In this document: positions 1 to 6,424 of the stretch, piece after piece
Layout: the number at the start of each line of letters is the position of its first letter
Position numbering within the stretch: the stretch's first letter is position 1
From: Eudoraea sp.
GTDB taxonomy: Bacteria; Bacteroidota; Bacteroidia; Flavobacteriales; Flavobacteriaceae
Direction of reading: 5' to 3'
Length of the DNA stretch: 8,937 nucleotides
Assembly (NCBI GenBank): GCA_013042925.1
Contig: JABDPH010000481.1
Coordinates: forward strand, 1-8,937
Position numbers and translations under genes: made by a program
The notes under the pieces: model-generated
Seen by the model: the letters and a program-made list of their open reading frames with translations, nothing else
Databases searched by the model: none
What the model was told of the DNA's origin: nothing

Positions 1-2033
1 TGTTTGTACCATGAGCTCCTGGGTAATCCGGAGGCATAGGTTAAGGCAAGTTCCGAATGCATGAGTTGCTTATTCAAAGATTCTAGTTCACTACCGGAGA
101 GTGAATTAAAATTAATAGAATTGAACCTGGCAATGGAGGCTTGGAGTCTGATCATACTATTTTGTATTGGTGTAAAATCCAGGTAAGGGATAGCTTCTTT
201 TTTCTTAGGTTCAACAAAAGGTTTAGTAGGGTCTGCAGCCAGATAAAATGCATTTTCTTCCTTCAATTTGTTGTGCTTTTCCACTTCTTTTCGCATGCTT
301 TCACATGACTTCATTACTTCTTTTAGGTAAGTTGCAATGGTCTCCTGTAAGGGATCAAAATTGAAGGGTAAAATATCGGCATTGGCCAGACGCAATACAA
401 TCCTGCCGGCTGTTTTTGCTAAAGTAGCTCCATAGGCAAAGTCAGGATCCTTAAATCGTTTGTAATGTGGATATGTATCGTAGATGGTGTGATATTCTCC
501 ACCGGCATTTTCACCGCTAAATCCTAAGTTTAGTGAAGCAATTCCTGCATGTTGAATAAATGGGGTGTAATCAGATCCTGATCCCAGGGCATAAAGCTCG
601 AATTTAGCTTCGCCGCCATTAATCATATCCCTTGCAATTTTTCTTTCCTTAATAGAAACTCCTTTCTGAGGATCTTTTACCGCTTGGGCTACTTCGCTTA
701 CCATAGTTTGTAATGTATGGGAGCCACCTGCGTTGAAGAAACCCCGGCCATTGCCATCGGTATTAATATATGCTACCGCTTTCTTCTGAAGTTCTTCTTT
801 ATGATGTTCCACCCACTCTGTTGAGCCAATCAGTCCCGGTTCCTCGGCATCCCAGGCGCAATAGACTAAGGTTCTTTTTGGGGGTTGTCCCTTTTTAGCC
901 AGTTCACCAATTACGCGGGCTTCCTCCATCAAAGCAACCATGCCACTAACCGGATCGGCAGCACCATGTACCCATGCATCATGATGATTACAACGCAAAA
1001 CCCATTCATTTCGAAATTCGGACCCTTTAAGAGTAGCTATAACATTGTAAGCGGGCTTTAATTGCCAGTCAAATTCCAGTTTTAAATGCACTTTTGCAGG
1101 CCCTGGTCCAATATGATAGGTAATTGGTAATCCTCCCCGCCATTTGTCAGGCGCCACGGGTCCTTCAAGGGCTTTTAGTAATGGTTCCGCATCTTCATAG
1201 GAAATAGGTAATACAGGTATTTTTGTAATGGTTGGAGCATCTTTCCGGTCTAATCTATCAGCCTCCAGAGTTGCACCATAACCGGGTGTAAGGACATCCC
1301 CAGGATAAAGGGGCATATCCATTACAGATCCTCGTTGTACGCCGGTTTTATTTTTAAATGCACCTTTTGGATAAACATCACCGCGAAAATATCCATCATC
1401 CTTAGGATCTGAATAAATGATACAGCCAATTGCACCCTTTTCAGCGGCTAACTTAGGTTTAATTCCGCGCCAGGATCCGTAATATTTAGCAATTACGATC
1501 TTTCCTTTTACATCTATTCCCAATTTATCCAGCACTTCATAGTCTGCCGGTATGCCGTAGTTAACAAATACCAATTCAGCCTCAACTTCACCATCCGAGG
1601 AAAATGCATTGTAGCTGGGTAATAACTCTTCTCCCTGAGCGGTATATGTATCACCGGTGACAGGCACCGCTTTTAATTTAGCTTTGTAGGTAGTGGGTTC
1701 AGTTAACTCTAGAACTCTGACTTTTGGATAGGGAAAGAGTATATGGTAAGTTTCTATTTTAGCATCATAACCCCAGGATTTGAATTGCTTCAACATCCAT
1801 TCTGAGAGTTCTTTTCCATATTCGGTTCCCACATAATGTGGCCGGGCTGCCATCTTTTTCATCCATGAATCTAAATTCGAAGGAGCAATTTTTGATTCAA
1901 AAGCTGTTTCCAGATCGAGTTGTTTTTGTGCATTTTCGGGTTTAAACCCTTTAATGTTCTGTGCATTCAGGGATGCTAAAAAAAGGATTAAAAGAAATGA
2001 GAGGTATTTTTTATGCATATTGGTTTTTGTCAT
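1..2033 (-). CDS. Secreted M28 peptidase, glutamate carboxypeptidase II/transferrin-receptor type (3' end outside window)
   Basis: This is a co-catalytic zinc exopeptidase, probably exported and releasing C-terminal residues from peptides. Reading from the ATG at 2033, 677 codons are open to the window edge with no stop. Residues 6-24 form a signal peptide ending LASLNA|QN; a second ATG at codon 6 (2016-2018, MHKKYLS) is an equally good start. A PA domain spans about 150-260, with the family-typical RG, YSDP, GVQRG and LTPGYGA stretches. The M28 core follows, and every zinc-site residue of human GCPII has a counterpart at the same spacing: H350, D360, E397 (catalytic base), E398, D426 and H515. 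The TFR-like dimerisation domain begins near 555. The visible end, GLPRSSWYK, is a conserved point in GCPII, so roughly 60 residues are missing. The two S1 arginines of GCPII (R534, R536) appear replaced by N502 and G504, so specificity for acidic dipeptides is doubtful. It lies 21 bp downstream of the CIA30 gene, a likely operon. Family call secure; substrate unknown. Confidence 0.95.
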   Translation of the reverse strand, partial: MTKTNMHKKYLSFLLILFLASLNAQNIKGFKPENAQKQLDLETAFESKIAPSNLDSWMKKMAARPHYVGTEYGKELSEWMLKQFKSWGYDAKIETYHILFPYPKVRVLELTEPTTYKAKLKAVPVTGDTYTAQGEELLPSYNAFSSDGEVEAELVFVNYGIPADYEVLDKLGIDVKGKIVIAKYYGSWRGIKPKLAAEKGAIGCIIYSDPKDDGYFRGDVYPKGAFKNKTGVQRGSVMDMPLYPGDVLTPGYGATLEADRLDRKDAPTITKIPVLPISYEDAEPLLKALEGPVAPDKWRGGLPITYHIGPGPAKVHLKLEFDWQLKPAYNVIATLKGSEFRNEWVLRCNHHDAWVHGAADPVSGMVALMEEARVIGELAKKGQPPKRTLVYCAWDAEEPGLIGSTEWVEHHKEELQKKAVAYINTDGNGRGFFNAGGSHTLQTMVSEVAQAVKDPQKGVSIKERKIARDMINGGEAKFELYALGSGSDYTPFIQHAGIASLNLGFSGENAGGEYHTIYDTYPHYKRFKDPDFAYGATLAKTAGRIVLRLANADILPFNFDPLQETIATYLKEVMKSCESMRKEVEKHNKLKEENAFYLAADPTKPFVEPKKKEAIPYLDFTPIQNSMIRLQASIARFNSINFNSLSGSELESLNKQLMHSELALTYASGLPRSSWYK

Positions 2034-2054
2034 AATATAATTTGTTTAAACTGG

Positions 2055-2585
2055 CTATTCTAATTCTATCTTATCAAGATATAATTCAAAATCTTCCTTT
2101 TTTCTATTTCCAATTAATATTGCAAACTGCTCCAGGTATTCCCCGGGATAATTGGGTAGATCCACTTTATACCCTCTAAACGATGGGATCATTTCGGAGA
2201 ACGGAATTTCCAGCTTCTGCCATTCTCCATTAGTCTTAACATAAGCTATATATGAATAATAATCTGAAATATTGGTTTTAACCCTTATCTGATATCGCTT
2301 ACCATCACCCTTAAGGCGCAGTTTAATTTTCTTGTAATTCTTTACTGATTTAGATTCCAGATTGTATCGAACAGAAGAGAAACCACCATTATTTTCCAGA
2401 GATACATACCCCTTAAAAAGGGCATGGCCTTCATCGTTTAAAGAGAAGTTGCCTTTTGATAGACCTCCCATTACACCATCATTCACTACTATCCAGTTTT
2501 GAATATTACTTTCTTTAGAAAAATCAAAGAGGACAAATGGTTTAGACATCGCGAATATGAAAATTATTACTATTATGTACCTCAT
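2055..2585 (-). CDS. CIA30-domain protein, possibly exported
   Basis: This 176-residue protein carries one complete CIA30 domain (the family of human NDUFAF1, a complex I assembly factor), a galactose-binding-like beta-sandwich. Visible signatures are W31, NDGVMGG at 35-41, SLENNGGFSS at 62-71, LKGDGKRY at 91-98, W122 in the GEW turn, and a C-terminal GNRKKEDFELYLDKIEL strand pair. Residues 2-13 (RYIIVIIFIFAM) are strongly hydrophobic after one Arg and could be a short signal peptide. If translation began at Met13 instead, the protein would be cytoplasmic; the sequence does not settle this. The bacterial role is unknown, and a complex I role should not be assumed. It is the first gene of a two-gene minus-strand unit, 21 bp ahead of the M28 peptidase. 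No exact TAnnTTTG element was found in its 237-bp upstream spacer. Confidence 0.88.
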   Translation of the reverse strand: MRYIIVIIFIFAMSKPFVLFDFSKESNIQNWIVVNDGVMGGLSKGNFSLNDEGHALFKGYVSLENNGGFSSVRYNLESKSVKNYKKIKLRLKGDGKRYQIRVKTNISDYYSYIAYVKTNGEWQKLEIPFSEMIPSFRGYKVDLPNYPGEYLEQFAILIGNRKKEDFELYLDKIELE

Positions 2586-2822
2586 ACATACCGGATTTGG
2601 GTTTTCGTCTTATTGTTTTAGATAAGAAGAATTTTTCTTAATGCGAGCTCTTTAAATTCTTAATGGTATTTTTCGTCTGTAACAATTTTGTTTCAGAAAG
2701 CAAGAGATCATTTACTAAAAGCCATGATAAAAATATATTCAATTTTTCTAAATAATAACTGTATTTTATCAATTTTTACTTCTATATAAACAGAATGGAA
2801 CCTCTGTTTGTAATTGTGAGTA
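2586..2822. other. A/T-rich intergenic spacer upstream of the CIA30-M28 unit
   Basis: This 237-bp gap lies between the 3' end of the DUF2306 gene and the start of the CIA30 gene, both on the minus strand. It must hold the promoter of the CIA30-M28 unit. I found no exact Bacteroidota TAnnTTTG element on that strand; the nearest is TATATTTT (complement of 2730-2737), which has no TTG at proper spacing. A small inverted repeat at 2788-2809 is listed separately. No ORF of credible length and no RNA gene could be recognised. Confidence 0.6.
2788..2809 (-). terminator. Weak inverted repeat downstream of the DUF2306 gene
   Basis: AAACAGA (2788-2794) and TCTGTTT (2803-2809) are perfect complements separated by 8 nt. 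The repeat lies 13 bp past the stop of the minus-strand DUF2306 gene, where an intrinsic terminator would be expected. The stem is only 7 bp and mostly A/T, and it has no clean U-tract on the minus strand (TATATAG follows), so terminator activity is uncertain. Confidence 0.25.
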
Positions 2823-3446
2823 TCAGCTTAGCTTTCTAACGATAAAAATCTCTGCGACAATAATATTAGGCACCCAACATAACCAGGCAATAATCTTATA
2901 AGATAGAATAAATTCGATGTTCAGAAGCCCTGTAAATAATGGCAGATAAAGACGAAGTGTAACAGCAGCAAAACACAGCGCATAACTTCTAATCATCCAT
3001 CGCTGGTGTGCATCAATATCTGTTTTTTTTATACTCGTGTAAGCATTTGCTGTAGTATAAAGCCACAATAAGGCCAATCCCGCAAAGCCAAGCGAGGGGA
3101 TAATTCCACCAGTGGCAAAAAAAGCAATCCCCAATCCGGCTAAACCACTTAGTAAGACTGCTATAACATAAATTTTCCCCAATGCCCTGTGCAGCGTCAG
3201 TCTTTTTCTTCTTAAGGTTTTGTAAAACTGCGAAAACCCCGTTAGCAAGGCGAGTCCACCTAAGAAAATATGAGTATAAAAAGCGGTTAAATAAATTGAA
3301 CTTCTGAGAAGTGTATCCGGTTTGGATCCCAGAAGACTTTCTTCATAGGGCAGACCAATAAAGCGCAATGGATACAGGCCTATGAAAACCGCAAACAATC
3401 CAAGAAAGAAATAGCCTGTTTTGAGACGTGCTTTTGCAAAATCCAT
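2823..3446 (-). CDS. DUF2306 family integral membrane protein
   Basis: A 207-residue polytopic inner-membrane protein with about six hydrophobic helices near 11-32, 50-72, 91-112, 114-136, 152-174 and 178-203. The DUF2306 pattern is clear: a helix-borne histidine in FYTHIFLGG (H59), the loop LHRALGKIYV (H86), and DAHQRWMIRSYAL (H147) entering helix 5, followed by TLRLYLP. Intramembrane and loop histidines of this kind could bind haem or metal, but no function is established for the family and I do not assign one. The ATG start follows an A-rich leader (AAATTTAAAAT) without a Shine-Dalgarno sequence, normal for Flavobacteriia. The gene is divergent from the TRIC gene across a 174-bp spacer and probably monocistronic. 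Confidence 0.85.
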   Translation of the reverse strand: MDFAKARLKTGYFFLGLFAVFIGLYPLRFIGLPYEESLLGSKPDTLLRSSIYLTAFYTHIFLGGLALLTGFSQFYKTLRRKRLTLHRALGKIYVIAVLLSGLAGLGIAFFATGGIIPSLGFAGLALLWLYTTANAYTSIKKTDIDAHQRWMIRSYALCFAAVTLRLYLPLFTGLLNIEFILSYKIIAWLCWVPNIIVAEIFIVRKLS

Positions 3447-3497
3447 ATTTTAAATTTGTTTATGTTTTCCTGTCAAAGCCTTATGAATTAAAGAGTG

Positions 3498-3529
3498 CAA
3501 AGCTTACGATATTATTGTCATATTTGCAA
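3498..3529 (-). promoter_or_regulatory. Candidate promoter of the DUF2306 gene
   Basis: On the minus strand TTG (complement of 3527-3529) is followed after 20 nt by TAAGCTTTG (complement of 3498-3506). This resembles the Bacteroidota -33 TTG / -7 TAnnTTTG promoter, but there is one extra base inside the -7 element. The position would give a leader of about 45 nt before the ATG at 3446. No comparably good match was found for the divergent TRIC gene; CATATTTG at 3519-3526 is one base off but lacks a TTG at proper distance. Confidence 0.25.
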
Positions 3530-3610
3530 AACAATTCATTAGTACCTAATGCATTAACCGGGATTATTTTTATAGTTTTAGCCGGAACAAATTATAGTTT
3601 TTACTAAATA

Positions 3611-3616
3611 AGGAGG
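3611..3616 (+). promoter_or_regulatory. Strong Shine-Dalgarno site of the TRIC gene
   Basis: AGGAGG lies 4 nt before the ATG at 3621. It is a full anti-SD match and the only one in the window placed to serve a start codon. It fixes the TRIC start and is unusual next to neighbours that have A-rich, SD-less leaders. Confidence 0.7.
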
Positions 3617-3620
3617 AATT

Positions 3621-4229
3621 ATGTTTTATTTTCTAATGGATCTATTGGGTACAGTGGCCTTTGCTATATCCGGAGTCCTTGTGGCCATGGAAAAACGCCT
3701 GGATCTATTTGGAGTGTTTATTATTGCATTTGTTACAGCTGTGGGGGGAGGAACGCTTAGAGATTTGCTTATAGGTAATACTCCGGTAGCCTGGATGCTT
3801 GAATCTACATATATAATAACTATTGTAGGTACGGTAATTCTGGCTATTATATTCAGGGAAAAACTCAAATATTTAAGAAGATCATTATTCTTGTTCGATA
3901 CTCTGGGGATTGGGTTATACACTATGGTTGGCATAGAAAAAGGCTTAAATGCAAATCTTCTTCCTGTGATGTGCATCATACTTGGCACAATAACAGCTAG
4001 TTTTGGAGGTGTAATCAGAGATATCTTATGTAATGAAATACCGGTTATTTTTCGAAAAGAAATTTATGCCACAGCCTGTGTTATAGGTGGATTGAGCTAT
4101 TTTCTCTTACGCAAATTACCATTAGATGATGAATACGTTTATCTCGCAGCTATCCTTATTGTTATAGGCATTCGCCTAATGGCAGTTAGGTTCAAAATTG
4201 TACTTCCCAGTATCTATAAAACAACATAA
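3621..4229 (+). CDS. TRIC-family (UPF0126) trimeric intracellular cation channel homologue
   Basis: This 202-residue, roughly seven-helix membrane protein has the two tandem repeats of the family. Repeat 1 (about 4-80) carries VGGGTLRDLLIG (41-52) and repeat 2 (about 90-170) carries SFGGVIRDILC (127-137). The duplicated GG-x-x-RD motif is the hallmark, and in TRIC structures these glycine-rich kinked helices line a pore within each subunit. Prokaryotic members are monovalent-cation channels in vitro; their physiological role is poorly defined. Full length for the family. The start is fixed by AGGAGG 4 nt upstream. The TAA stop at 4227-4229 directly abuts the stop of the convergent isomerase gene, leaving no intergenic base. 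A largely open antisense frame over 3626-3988 is not regarded as a gene. Confidence 0.92.
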   Translation: MFYFLMDLLGTVAFAISGVLVAMEKRLDLFGVFIIAFVTAVGGGTLRDLLIGNTPVAWMLESTYIITIVGTVILAIIFREKLKYLRRSLFLFDTLGIGLYTMVGIEKGLNANLLPVMCIILGTITASFGGVIRDILCNEIPVIFRKEIYATACVIGGLSYFLLRKLPLDDEYVYLAAILIVIGIRLMAVRFKIVLPSIYKTT

Positions 4230-4955
4230 TTATTCAACAATTTCTGCTTTGAGAATATAGATATTTTTCATGGGCCAGTCTCCACTATCTACCGGCATCT
4301 GGTTAATTTTGTCAACCACATCCATACCACTAATAACCTTGCCAAAAGGGGTGAAGTCGCCATCTAAATGATAGGAACCGGGTTTTGTCACAACAATAAA
4401 AAACTCATACGGAGAGGCGAGCATATGCGGATTATCAATTTCACTACTGGGCATCGAAATTGTTCCTCTGTGGTGTTTATAACCTTTTCTGGTATCAGGA
4501 GGTAAAAGGTATCGGCCAATTTCTCTTCGTTTCCTAGAAGTTTCCACGTTGTCTGCATTACCTCCCTGAATAATAAAATCCTTTACAACCCTGTGAAACA
4601 TGGTGTTATCAAAATATCCTTTTTTGGTCAGGTAAATAAAGTTGGCCTTGTGATAAGGTACATTGTCATATAATTGTACCGTAAAATCACCCATACTGGT
4701 AGTTAGCTTTACCTTAGTGGTTTTTAGATTTTTTTGGTACTCAAAAAAGAAGTCTATAGCATTATCTTCGGTGAGTACAAATGCTTCTTCTTCTTCTTCT
4801 TCTTCTTTAATTTCAGTTATTGAATCTGTTCGTATAGAATCTGTTGCAACTGCTTTTGGATTTTCTACCTTGGTATTTGAAGAAGGGGCTTGCTTGCATG
4901 CACCAAAAAAAAATAGTGGTAATATTGCAAGGCAGGTAAATTTTAAATGCGACAT
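4230..4955 (-). CDS. Cyclophilin-type peptidyl-prolyl cis-trans isomerase, predicted lipoprotein
   Basis: Catalyses cis-trans isomerisation of X-Pro bonds, here probably on envelope proteins. Of 241 residues, 1-20 form a lipoprotein signal peptide ending FFFGAC, with C20 the predicted lipidated residue; Phe at -3 is atypical. A Ser/Thr/acidic linker with seven consecutive Glu (51-57) leads to the cyclophilin domain at about 83-240. Catalytic counterparts of human cyclophilin A are visible: R122, F127 and Q130 in FHRVVKDFIIQGG, and EFFIV (184-188). The cyclosporin-contact Trp121 appears to be His196, so low cyclosporin sensitivity would be expected. A basic loop (140-163) replaces the usual segment between QGG and GTISM. 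The linker is coded by an (AAG)8 run and the lipobox approach by T9, both slippage-prone. Its start codon overlaps the divergent Nudix start, and its stop abuts the TRIC stop. Confidence 0.94.
   Translation of the reverse strand: MSHLKFTCLAILPLFFFGACKQAPSSNTKVENPKAVATDSIRTDSITEIKEEEEEEEAFVLTEDNAIDFFFEYQKNLKTTKVKLTTSMGDFTVQLYDNVPYHKANFIYLTKKGYFDNTMFHRVVKDFIIQGGNADNVETSRKRREIGRYLLPPDTRKGYKHHRGTISMPSSEIDNPHMLASPYEFFIVVTKPGSYHLDGDFTPFGKVISGMDVVDKINQMPVDSGDWPMKNIYILKAEIVE
4784..4807 (-). repeat. (AAG)8 microsatellite coding the poly-Glu linker
   Basis: Eight perfect CTT triplets on the plus strand (AAG on the coding strand) lie inside the isomerase gene and encode most of the seven-Glu run at residues 51-57. 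Gain or loss of triplets would change the linker length without shifting the frame. Confidence 0.9.
4894..4927 (+). promoter_or_regulatory. Candidate promoter of the Nudix gene, inside the isomerase coding region
   Basis: TTG at 4894-4896 is followed after 23 nt by TAATATTG at 4920-4927, one mismatch from the Bacteroidota -7 element TAnnTTTG. The predicted transcript would begin about 20 nt before the Nudix ATG at 4954. The overlapping divergent start codons require the promoter to lie within the antisense of the isomerase signal-peptide region. Confidence 0.3.
4905..4913 (-). repeat. Nine-base A/T homopolymer in the lipoprotein signal region
   Basis: Nine A on the plus strand (T9 on the coding strand) encode Phe15-Phe17, directly before the GAC part of the lipobox. 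A one-base slip here would destroy the isomerase reading frame before the lipidated cysteine. Confidence 0.85.
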
Positions 4956-5595
4956 GAATTATTCTGATTTTGCATTACAGGTATCAAAAATAAAAAAACT
5001 ACCTCTTCCGGGAACATCTTCACACTATAAAATGGCCCCTCAAATTCGTATTCAGGAATTAAAAGCTATGAAAGAGAGGATCACAAACCCGAAAAAGGCG
5101 GGTGTTGTTGCTTTGTTTTATCCTGATGAAGGCCAGTTGACAAATCTCTTACTTATCCTCCGAAACACGTATCCCGGGATACATTCTAATCAAATCGGAT
5201 TTCCCGGAGGTAAGGCCGAAAAAAAGGATAAAAATTTACTGGAAACGGCCTTGCGGGAAACCCATGAAGAAGTTGGGGTAAGGCCAGAGGATATCAAAAT
5301 AATCAGGTCTTTAAGTGAAATTTATATACCACCAAGTAATTTTGAGGTTCGACCTTATCTGGGTTTATATGATAAAAGATACCCTTTTGTAAAAGATGAA
5401 AATGAAGTAGAGGAATTGGTTGAGGTACCCCTTCTTGATTTTATGGATGATTCTAAAATGACGACCCAGATTCTTACTACCTCTTATGCAGATAATATTG
5501 AGGTACCAGCCTTTAAACTAATGGGTTACACGGTTTGGGGGGCTACAGCTATGATGCTGAGCGAAATCAAAGAACTTTTCAAACAAGTGTTGTAA
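4954..5595 (+). CDS. Nudix hydrolase, CoA pyrophosphatase type
   Basis: Likely hydrolyses CoA or acyl-CoA pyrophosphate bonds to 3',5'-ADP and (acyl-)phosphopantetheine. The 213-residue protein contains the CoA-specific signature LILRNTYPGIHSNQIGFPGG (67-86) running straight into the Nudix box. That box has G86, D92, and RETHEEVG at 101-108, with E102, E105 and E106 as expected metal ligands. The D in place of the first Glu of the general Nudix consensus is normal in this subfamily. The frame is open upstream to 4663, but that part is antisense to the isomerase. The ATG at 4954 gives MNYSDF followed by the KIKKLPLPG N-terminus I recall from flavobacterial homologues. This ATG overlaps the divergent isomerase ATG (CATG, 4953-4956). 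A PlsC-like gene follows after 25 bp. Exact substrate (CoA, acyl-CoA or oxidised CoA) is not determinable. Confidence 0.92.
   Translation: MNYSDFALQVSKIKKLPLPGTSSHYKMAPQIRIQELKAMKERITNPKKAGVVALFYPDEGQLTNLLLILRNTYPGIHSNQIGFPGGKAEKKDKNLLETALRETHEEVGVRPEDIKIIRSLSEIYIPPSNFEVRPYLGLYDKRYPFVKDENEVEELVEVPLLDFMDDSKMTTQILTTSYADNIEVPAFKLMGYTVWGATAMMLSEIKELFKQVL
4985..4992 (-). promoter_or_regulatory. Candidate -7 element of the isomerase gene, inside the Nudix coding region
   Basis: The minus strand reads TATTTTTG, an exact match to TAnnTTTG, 30-37 nt before the isomerase ATG, implying a leader of about 20 nt. No TTG lies 17-23 nt further upstream, so the -33 half is not supported. Confidence 0.35.
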
Positions 5596-5614
5596 ACCAT
5601 ATTTTGTAGTTTTG
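5590..5614 (+). promoter_or_regulatory. Candidate promoter of the acyltransferase gene with near-leaderless start
   Basis: TAGTTTTG at 5607-5614 matches TAnnTTTG exactly and ends 6 nt before the ATG at 5621. A TTG lies at 5590-5592, but the 14-nt spacer is shorter than usual. If active, transcription would start at or next to the ATG, giving a leaderless or very short-leader mRNA in addition to readthrough from the Nudix gene. Confidence 0.35.
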
Positions 5615-5620
5615 TAGACT

Positions 5621-6424
5621 ATGGGGTTATTTAAGGAAAATCCATTTGGACATATTTTATTTCTGAAGAAGTGGTTAATTCGGAGTTTGGGTCTTATTAC
5701 CCATCAGCGCTATAAGGGATTTAATACACTGGAAATAGAAGGTTCTGAAATAATACGGGAACTTCCCGATAAAAACGTATTATTTGTAAGTAATCATCAG
5801 ACCTATTTTGCAGATGTGGTTGCCATGTTTCATGTATTTAATGCCAGTTTACACGGTCGTGATGATTCTATAAAAAACATAGGTTATTTATGGAACCCCA
5901 AATTGAATATTTATTATGTTGCGGCGGCTGAGACCATGAGAAAGAGTCTTTTGACTAAAGTTTTGGCTTATGTAGGTTCTGTGAGCATAGAACGGACATG
6001 GCGGGCAGAAGGCAAAGATGTGAACCGCCAAGTTAAAATGAGTGATATTACCAATATTGGAACGGCCTTAAATGATGGCTGGGTAATCACTTTTCCACAG
6101 GGGACAACCACTCCCTGGAAACCATTGCGAAAAGGAACAGCGCATATTATTAAAAGGTACAAACCGGTAGTGGTACCTGTGGTAATAGATGGTTTCAGAA
6201 GGTCATTTGACAAAAAAGGACTAATGATTAAGAAAAAAGGTATTCTTCAGTCGTTGGTAATTAAAGAACCACTGGAGATAGATTATGATAATGAATCTGT
6301 TGAATCTATAATAGAAAAACTTGAATATGCTATTGAACAACATCCTTCGTTCCTGAAAGTAATTCCTGAGGATGAATTGCTGGCTTATGAAGAAAAAAAC
6401 AAACAGCGTAAATGGAGAGGTTAA
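5621..6424 (+). CDS. PlsC-like 1-acylglycerol-3-phosphate/lysophospholipid acyltransferase homologue with altered motifs
   Basis: A 267-residue membrane-associated protein of the LPLAT superfamily, expected to transfer a fatty acyl group to a lysophospholipid or related acceptor. Motif I is at VLFVSNHQTYFAD (53-65). The histidine (H59) and aspartate (D65) are separated by five residues, not the canonical four (HX4D). Motif III reads FPQGT (158-162) where FPEGT is standard, so Glu160 is replaced by Gln. VVVPVVIDGF (183-192) is the motif IV proline strand. ERTWRAEGKDVNRQVKMSD (124-142) takes the place of motif II and is basic. There is one hydrophobic stretch near 13-27 and no clear signal peptide. 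The ATG at 5621 lacks a Shine-Dalgarno site. It follows the Nudix gene by 25 bp, and its TAA overlaps the convergent gene's stop by 4 bp. Superfamily assignment is strong; acceptor specificity and even activity are open. Confidence 0.87.
   Translation: MGLFKENPFGHILFLKKWLIRSLGLITHQRYKGFNTLEIEGSEIIRELPDKNVLFVSNHQTYFADVVAMFHVFNASLHGRDDSIKNIGYLWNPKLNIYYVAAAETMRKSLLTKVLAYVGSVSIERTWRAEGKDVNRQVKMSDITNIGTALNDGWVITFPQGTTTPWKPLRKGTAHIIKRYKPVVVPVVIDGFRRSFDKKGLMIKKKGILQSLVIKEPLEIDYDNESVESIIEKLEYAIEQHPSFLKVIPEDELLAYEEKNKQRKWRG

Noticed and set aside
2794..2838. 14-codon ATG frame on the plus strand in the spacer
   Set aside because: Too short, no ribosome-binding site, overlaps the DUF2306 3' end, and its ATG falls in the inverted repeat.
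3626..3988. 120-codon open frame antisense to the TRIC gene
   Set aside because: It lies wholly within a strongly supported TRIC gene, and its translation (PPPTAVTN, repeated basic and Ser runs) resembles no family. Open antisense frames over hydrophobic coding regions are common.
4211..4268. Inverted repeat TATCTATA / TATAGATA followed by five T at the TRIC-isomerase junction
   Set aside because: The 8-bp stem is almost all A/T with a 37-nt loop, too weak to call a terminator without folding or 3'-end data.
4663..4953. 97-codon N-terminal extension of the Nudix frame
   Set aside because: It is the antisense of the isomerase linker and signal region; the Ser runs are simply the complement of the (AAG)8 repeat. 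The conserved Nudix N-terminus begins at the ATG at 4954.
5968..6213. 81-codon frame antisense to the acyltransferase
   Set aside because: Fully inside a supported gene, no recognisable domain, no ribosome site.
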